From: JAPLDA01 sp043787975
Lineage (GTDB): Bacteria; Bacteroidota; Bacteroidia; AKYH767-A; 2013-40CM-41-45
Reading direction: 5' to 3'
DNA: 34,763 nt
Assembly (NCBI GenBank): GCA_043787975.1
Contig: JAYVUK010000069.1
Span: forward strand, 1-34,763
A program made the translations under genes and the position numbers. Below the pieces are notes generated by a model that had not been told where the DNA came from, did not search any database, and saw only the letters and a program-made list of their open reading frames with translations. Shown here piece after piece: positions 32,378-34,763 of the stretch (the first letter of the stretch is position 1; each line of letters starts with the position of its first letter).

Positions 32378-32692
32378 TTCCTTCGTAAAGTCGGTAATTA
32401 ATCGCTGCACCGGCCGGTTATTGATGATGTGCTCATTGATGATTTCCTCCACATCGCTTAGCTGAACTCCTCCATAATAAATACCTTCAGGGTAAACAAC
32501 CATGGAAGGGCCATAATCGCAGGCGTCTAAACACCCTGCACGCTGTGCACGGATTTTTCCTTTCATGCCTTTGTCGTGCAAAGATTTTTTAAACGCTTTT
32601 ACCAGTTCCATTCCGCATGCTTCGCCACATGATTTCCGGTTGGGATCATTGCGTTCGTTGGTGCAGATAAAAATATGTTTTTCAAACTTCAT
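32372..32692 (-). CDS. thioredoxin-like 2Fe-2S ferredoxin protein
   Basis: Thioredoxin-fold [2Fe-2S] ferredoxin, 106 residues, cytosolic. Four cysteines match the family pattern: Cys10 (IFICTNER), Cys22 (SCGEACG), Cys54 and Cys58 (RAGCLDACD). Cys26 is an additional cysteine. Such proteins are relatives of NuoE and of (2Fe-2S) ferredoxins in nitrogen-fixing bacteria, and shuttle electrons to unknown partners. The start ATG 32692 is supported by the conserved KHIFICTNER start. Its stop lies inside an inverted repeat (32286-32377) and its start borders the 59-bp tandem repeat region. Confidence 0.9.
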   Translation of the reverse strand: MKFEKHIFICTNERNDPNRKSCGEACGMELVKAFKKSLHDKGMKGKIRAQRAGCLDACDYGPSMVVYPEGIYYGGVQLSDVEEIINEHIINNRPVQRLITDFTKEV

Positions 32693-32700
32693 AAGCGGCT

Positions 32701-32829
32701 AATTACGAATTTGTACGAAACTACGAATTACTAAGGGGTACGAATTACAAATGAAGACGAATGTACAAATACTATAAGCAAGAAAAGGTTCCGCATTTGT
32801 AATTCGTAGTTTCGTACAAATTCGTATTT
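32701..32829. repeat. ATTCGTAA-family 31-bp inverted arms
   Basis: The 31 bp at 32701-32731 (ACGAATTTGTACGAAACTACG in its core region) are complementary at 30 of 31 positions to 32799-32829, which is the first tandem unit (32794-32852). The loop is 67 bp. Confidence 0.8.
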
Positions 32830-32952
32830 CGATGGCACTGCTCAAGTGACAACATTTGTAATCAGTAGTTTCGTACAAATTCATAATTCGAAGTCACTGC
32901 CTAAGTGACAACATTTGTAATTCGTAGTTTCGTACAAATTCGTATTTCGATG
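32794..32952. repeat. 59-bp tandem repeat, 2.7 copies
   Basis: Units begin CATTTGTAAT at 32794, 32853 and 32912; the third is cut at 32952, at the stop codon of the MarC gene. Each full unit carries GTAGTTTCGTACAAATTC and a small hairpin GTCACT-N5-AGTGAC or variant (32892-32909 in unit 2). Together with 32701-32731 the repeats fill the 260-bp spacer between the ferredoxin and MarC genes. Confidence 0.88.
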
Positions 32953-33513
32953 TTATACATGGAGGTTGGATCGAAACAATTTGATCGCTATAGCGAGCAG
33001 TACGATTCCAAAAACTTTTCTTACGATGTTGATTCCTCCGGGCCCTAAAAGTTTTTCCAGGAAGCCAAGATTTTTCAGTACCAGGTAAACCAAAATGATA
33101 TTCAGAAAAATTCCTACCAGGATGGTTTCAACATTGTAAGCCGAACGGAGTGAAAGTAGTGTAGTCATGGTTCCTGTTCCTGCAATCACCGGAAAAGCAA
33201 TCGGAATCACTGAGGCCGTTTCAGGTAACTCGTCTTTATATAGTTTGATTCCAAGGATCATTTCCAATGCAAGAAAAAATAGTACGAGTGAACCTGCAAT
33301 GGCAAAGGAGGGAATATCGACTCCCATAAAATCTAAAATATTTTCTCCCACGAACATAAACACTACCATGATAAGTAATGAAACCAATGTTGTTTTCTCC
33401 GGATGAATCGTTCCGACGCGTTGTCGCACAGAAAGTATAATTGGAATAGAACCGATCACGTCGATGACAGCAAATAAAATCGTGGAGACGGTGAGGATGT
33501 CGTGGAGGTTCAT
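32953..33513 (-). CDS. MarC family integral membrane protein
   Basis: MarC/UPF0056-type inner-membrane protein, 186 residues, with about six helices. The two half-repeats typical of the family are visible: FAVIDVIGSIPIILSV near the start and IPIAFPVIAGTGTMTTLLSL in the middle. Other helices are LVSLLIMVVFMFVGENIL, IAGSLVLFFLALEMILGI and VFGIVLLAIAIKLF. Despite the name, the family is not a drug pump; its function remains poorly defined. ATG 33513. It is flanked on both sides by repeat-rich spacers, so its transcription link to atpG (285 bp upstream) is uncertain. Confidence 0.9.
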   Translation of the reverse strand: MNLHDILTVSTILFAVIDVIGSIPIILSVRQRVGTIHPEKTTLVSLLIMVVFMFVGENILDFMGVDIPSFAIAGSLVLFFLALEMILGIKLYKDELPETASVIPIAFPVIAGTGTMTTLLSLRSAYNVETILVGIFLNIILVYLVLKNLGFLEKLLGPGGINIVRKVFGIVLLAIAIKLFRSNLHV

Positions 33514-33587
33514 GATGATGGTGAGAAGTTATTGTCAAAAGTAATTATTTTAGTTATGAGTTATGAATTGAGAATTATGAGTTCAGA

Positions 33588-33706
33588 GTTGTTTAGTTAT
33601 TAGTTGTTGAGTTGTTAGATTATTTCTGATCATCTTAATTCAAAGGTATAATGGACAGTCATTGAAAAAACAACTTAAGAACCCAACAACTTAACAACAT
33701 AACAAC
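33588..33706. repeat. GTTGTTTAGTT/CAACAAC imperfect inverted repeat
   Basis: GTTGTTTAGTTATTAGTTGT... (33588-33618) is imperfectly complementary to ...CCAACAACTTAACAACATAA (33671-33706). Before it, TTATGAGTTATGAATTGAG words are tandem-like. It lies in the atpG-marC spacer and borders the atpG terminator. Confidence 0.6.
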
Positions 33707-33714
33707 CATCACAC

Positions 33715-33750
33715 AAAACAAAAACGCCTCCTTCATTTTTGAAAGAGACG
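33715..33750 (-). terminator. probable terminator of atpG
   Basis: Read on the minus strand, CGTCTCTTTC (plus 33741-33750) pairs with GAAGGAGGCG (plus 33725-33734), two mismatches, 6-nt loop, followed by the T-rich tract TTTTTGTTTT (plus 33715-33724). It is about 50 bp past the atpG stop and would separate atpG from marC. Confidence 0.65.
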
Positions 33751-33763
33751 CCCGCTTTTCTAT

Positions 33764-33796
33764 TTACTGCAACTGCTTACTGCCGCTGCTTACTGC
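33764..33796. repeat. 13-bp tandem repeat after atpG
   Basis: TTACTGCAACTGC (33764-33776), TTACTGCCGCTGC (33777-33789) and a partial TTACTGC (33790-33796) form 2.5 copies, ending 3 bp before the atpG stop codon. Confidence 0.75.
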
Positions 33797-33798
33797 TA

Positions 33799-34710
33799 CT
33801 ATCCATTCAACGCTTCTGCTCCTGCAACAATTTCAAGAATTTCTCCTGTAATCGCTGCCTGCCGTGCTTTGTTATAAGAGAGACGAAGATCTTTCAAGAG
33901 ATCTCCTGCATTGTCGGTCGCTTTGCTCATGGCTGTCATTCGCGCTCCATGTTCAGAAGCATTTGAATCGAGCAATGCTTTGTAAAGCTGAATCTTGATG
34001 GCTTTTGGAATCAATTGCAGAACCAGCTCTTCTTTGTTAGGTTCAAAGATATAGTCATTAATTAAAGCAGGACCCTTGCTTGCTTGAGCGCTAAGCCCCT
34101 CCTTTGGAGGGGTTGGGGAGGCCGTGATCGGTAACAATTGCTCAACCTGAACATACTGTACAGCAGCATTCTTAAATTGGTTGTAAACGATTTCCACTTT
34201 ATCATACGCACCTTCTGCAAACTCCTTCATTATTTTTTCTGCAATAACAGAAGCGTTGTCGAAGCTGAGTTGGTTGTAAATTTCGTTGTGATTACCTGCA
34301 TACAAATTCGCATTCTTAGAAAAGAAGTCAGACGCTTTTTTTCCGATGCAAAGTATTTTTACATTTCCTTCTTTTACCTGTGCAACATATTGTTCACGAA
34401 GAAGGCGATTGATGGTACGGACAATGTTTGCGTTGAAGCCGCCACACAATCCGCGGTTGGAGTTGATCGCAACGATTAATACTTTTTTCACCGGACGAAT
34501 GGTTGCATACGCACCGCCTGCACTACTGTCCAATGTTGAAGAAATATTTTCCATGATCTCGCGAAGCTTCGCAGCATACGGACGCATCTGGATGATGGCG
34601 TCCTGTGCACGTCTCAGCTTGGAAGCACTCACCATCTTCATCGCTTTGGTGATCTGCTGCGTGGAGATGACGGAGGATATTCGGTTTCGGACTTCTTTTA
34701 AATTGGCCAT
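33799..34710 (-). CDS. atpG: ATP synthase F1 gamma subunit
   Basis: Gamma subunit, the rotating shaft of F1 ATP synthase, 303 residues. The N-terminal helix (MANLKEVRNRISSVISTQQI, TKAMKMVSASKLRRAQ) and C-terminal helix (HGARMTAMSKATDNAGDLLK) are strongly conserved; the central Rossmann-like part has SNRGLCGGFNANI. The protein is about 15 residues longer than the E. coli subunit (287). The extra length is near residues 196-213 (SPTPPKEGLSAQASKG), encoded by a palindromic element in frame, between LLPIT and NDYIFEP. ATG 34710 is the conserved start. Upstream should lie atpA, beyond the window. Confidence 0.97.
   Translation of the reverse strand: MANLKEVRNRISSVISTQQITKAMKMVSASKLRRAQDAIIQMRPYAAKLREIMENISSTLDSSAGGAYATIRPVKKVLIVAINSNRGLCGGFNANIVRTINRLLREQYVAQVKEGNVKILCIGKKASDFFSKNANLYAGNHNEIYNQLSFDNASVIAEKIMKEFAEGAYDKVEIVYNQFKNAAVQYVQVEQLLPITASPTPPKEGLSAQASKGPALINDYIFEPNKEELVLQLIPKAIKIQLYKALLDSNASEHGARMTAMSKATDNAGDLLKDLRLSYNKARQAAITGEILEIVAGAEALNG
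34096..34122. repeat. palindromic element within atpG
   Basis: CCCCTCC-TTT-GGAGGGG (34096-34112) is a perfect 7-bp stem and is followed by TTGGGGAGGC. From memory, this whole word is a common dispersed intergenic repeat of Bacteroidota. Here it is read in frame as ASPTPPKEG on the minus strand (residues 197-205 of atpG). Confidence 0.8.
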
Positions 34711-34727
34711 TTTCTTTCAGTTGACAG

Positions 34728-34763
34728 TTTGCAATTGGCAGTTTGCAAACTGCCAATTGCAAA
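34728..34763. repeat. 36-bp perfect palindrome at window end
   Basis: TTTGCAATTGGCAGTTTG (34728-34745) followed by its exact reverse complement (34746-34763). The symmetry continues to the last base of the window, so the real element may be longer. It is 17 bp upstream of the atpG start codon and could form a hairpin or cruciform between atpG and its upstream neighbour. Confidence 0.9.

Noticed and set aside
32794..32952. CRISPR array
   Set aside because: The units are directly adjacent copies without unique spacers, and no cas gene is nearby.
1..34763. tRNA, rRNA, tmRNA or insertion sequence
   Set aside because: No cloverleaf, rRNA segment, tmRNA features or transposase reading frame was recognised by eye in any spacer.

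Overview
The window is chromosomal sequence from a member of the Bacteroidota, most likely outside the gut Bacteroidales (Chitinophagales, Sphingobacteriales or a relative; the sequence alone does not settle this). Evidence: two secreted proteins with type IX secretion (T9SS) type A C-terminal domains, promoters of the TAnnTTTG (-7) type, an ExbB-ExbD-ExbD-TonB operon of the Bacteroidota kind, a Bacteroidota-type EF-G paralogue, and an almost complete lack of Shine-Dalgarno sequences.

Layout. 1-429: no gene; hairpins and an intrinsic terminator. 430-1831 (minus): pyrH then frr. 2125-3078 (plus): a small charged protein and a stand-alone receiver protein. 3227-8061 (plus): nuoL, nuoM, nuoN, the proton-pumping antiporter-like subunits of complex I, under their own promoter and without the other nuo genes. 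8065-8985 (minus): a T9SS cargo protein, tail to tail with nuoN. 9210-15267 (plus): an energy-transduction operon exbB, exbD, exbD, tonB, a 68-residue membrane protein, a PstS-like lipoprotein and a TPR protein, closed by a strong terminator. 15351-16829: amino acid permease. 16974-19388: histidine kinase (HisKA_2 type) and its REC-PAS-LytTR response regulator, closed by a terminator. 19509-21483: two-gene ABC-2 exporter. 21526-23997 (minus): large leucine-rich-repeat T9SS protein. 24238-25860: subtilisin-like exported protease. 26004-28989: beta-barrel-like protein, exported PIG-L deacetylase and a second APC permease, closely spaced. 29227-29409 (minus): small lysine-rich protein. 29679-31805: EF-G-like GTPase with altered G-motifs. 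31932-34710 (minus): atpG, MarC-family protein, 2Fe-2S ferredoxin-like protein and a small hypothetical protein.

Functionally the window mixes bioenergetics (NuoLMN, ATP synthase gamma, TonB energisation) with translation factors, signalling, transport and secreted proteins. Most genes are ordinary for the phylum. I did not find a convincing new defence or biosynthetic system. The most unusual signal is between the genes: most spacers carry long inverted or tandem repeats belonging to a few recurring sequence families, and one short palindromic element sits in frame inside atpG. The other items most worth following up are the EF-G paralogue lacking the catalytic His and the NKxD Lys, and the orphan PstS-like lipoprotein inside the TonB operon.
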